64,000 nucleotides of DNA. Source: Pseudomonas sp. FEN (GTDB taxonomy: Bacteria > Pseudomonadota > Gammaproteobacteria > Pseudomonadales > Pseudomonadaceae). The translations under genes were made by a program, and so were the position numbers. The notes under the pieces were generated by a model. It saw only the letters and a list, made by a program, of their open reading frames with translations. It was not told where the DNA came from and ran no database searches. Below are positions 63,594-64,000 of this stretch, in pieces (position 1 is the stretch's first letter; the number at the start of each line of letters is the position of its first letter). The stretch is from NCBI RefSeq assembly GCF_904067045.1, contig NZ_CAJFDC010000015.1:95644-159643 (forward strand). The letters are read 5' to 3'.

Positions 63594-64000
63594 ATGGATT
63601 TCATTAACGTATTTCTCAACATCGCCTCGGCGCATCGTTGATTCTGCTGCTGCCAGGTCCCACCAATACCTTGCTGATGACGTCCGGTTATACCTGCGGC
63701 CCGGCTCGGACATTGCCATTGATCGCCACCGAAGCGCTCGGCTACAGCATCGCAATCAGTGCTGGGGCTTCGTACTCATTGCATTGTCCGCACGCTACCC
63801 AGGCATAGGTACGGCAATGAAGTTGCTGTGCGCCGCCTACCTGACGTTCATTGCTTACCGCATTGCCTCGATGAAACAGTTGACGAGCGAATCCCAGCGC
63901 TCGGCCGTAAGCTCCAGGTCACTATTGACCGCAACGCTACTCAACCCCAAGGCGCTGTTATTCGCCTCCATGGTATTTCCTCGGGAAGTTTATGGTACGG
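63594..64000 (+). pseudogene. Second LysE/RhtB-family exporter, frameshifted and cut by the window end
   Basis: Starts MDFINVFLNIAS at 63594; a stop follows at 63639. The family sequence continues in another frame: LILLLLPGPTNTLLMTSGYT (the PGP signature), then, after another shift near 63764, WGFVLIALSARYPGIGTAMK and LLNPKALLFASMVFP at the window end. It resembles LysE exporters of amino acids. Together with the LysE gene at 61836 the cluster has two exporters. Confidence 0.72.

Overview
This window looks like a Pseudomonas chromosome, probably of the P. fluorescens group. The evidence is high-GC coding, a 1619-residue NAD-glutamate dehydrogenase, REP-type repeats of the form gtggcgagcgggcttg, and several small proteins typical of the genus (DUF4381, DUF1315, DUF1853, DUF2797, DUF5629-like). 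I see no rRNA, tRNA, CRISPR array, insertion sequence or integrase.

Layout. 1-3601 (minus) is the N-terminal 1200 residues of a giant DUF6543/leucine-rich-repeat toxin-like protein that runs off the left edge. 3851-9864 (minus) holds gdhB and cdh. 10660-17543 (plus) is a tightly overlapping MoxR-DUF58-DUF4381-vWA-vWA/TPR-BatD operon, followed by sbcD-sbcC-GST with ATGA overlaps. 23.1-28.1 kb holds small genes, an RND/MMPL exporter with its YCF48-like partner, REP-like hairpins and a 7-copy 19-bp tandem repeat. 28095-34611 (minus) is one operon: nadK, metallophosphoesterase, rhomboid, DUF1315, DUF2797, pepN. Then come DUF1853, arsRBC, cytochrome b561, a PLP desulfhydrase/deaminase and fadH.

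From 41.8 kb to the right edge the window is accessory secondary metabolism and looks less GC-rich. The minus-strand operon 47854-41803 encodes a DUF3050 haem-oxygenase-like oxidase, a cupin, an AurF-like N-oxygenase, an A-T-reductase NRPS and an SRPBCC protein. This is the mgo/pvf/ham set known for diazeniumdiolate signals (leudiazen, valdiazen) and pyrazine N-oxides. Upstream, also on minus, are an OMF-HlyD-MFS tripartite pump, an AraC regulator and a second 2-isopropylmalate synthase (LeuA).

Divergent from leuA, on plus, is what I consider the most interesting system: an acylating aldehyde dehydrogenase, a 4-hydroxy-2-oxo-acid aldolase, a free-standing adenylation domain, a SyrB2-like non-haem iron halogenase homologue, a free carrier protein, a stand-alone homologue of the LeuRS editing domain, a LysE exporter, a cupin, a type II thioesterase and a second LysE exporter. 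The logic resembles the CmaABDT and CytC systems, which build a chlorinated amino acid on a carrier protein and release it. The halogenase homologue has HQV where known halogenases have HxA/G and hydroxylases HxD/E. My working hypothesis is a modified, possibly leucine-like, amino-acid antimetabolite, with export by LysE proteins and self-protection by LeuRS-type editing and the LeuA paralogue, possibly under the neighbouring diazeniumdiolate signal.

Caveat: from about 61.8 kb to the end, nearly every gene is broken by single-base indels at short homopolymers, while conserved protein sequence continues in the shifted frames. This may be sequence error rather than gene decay.
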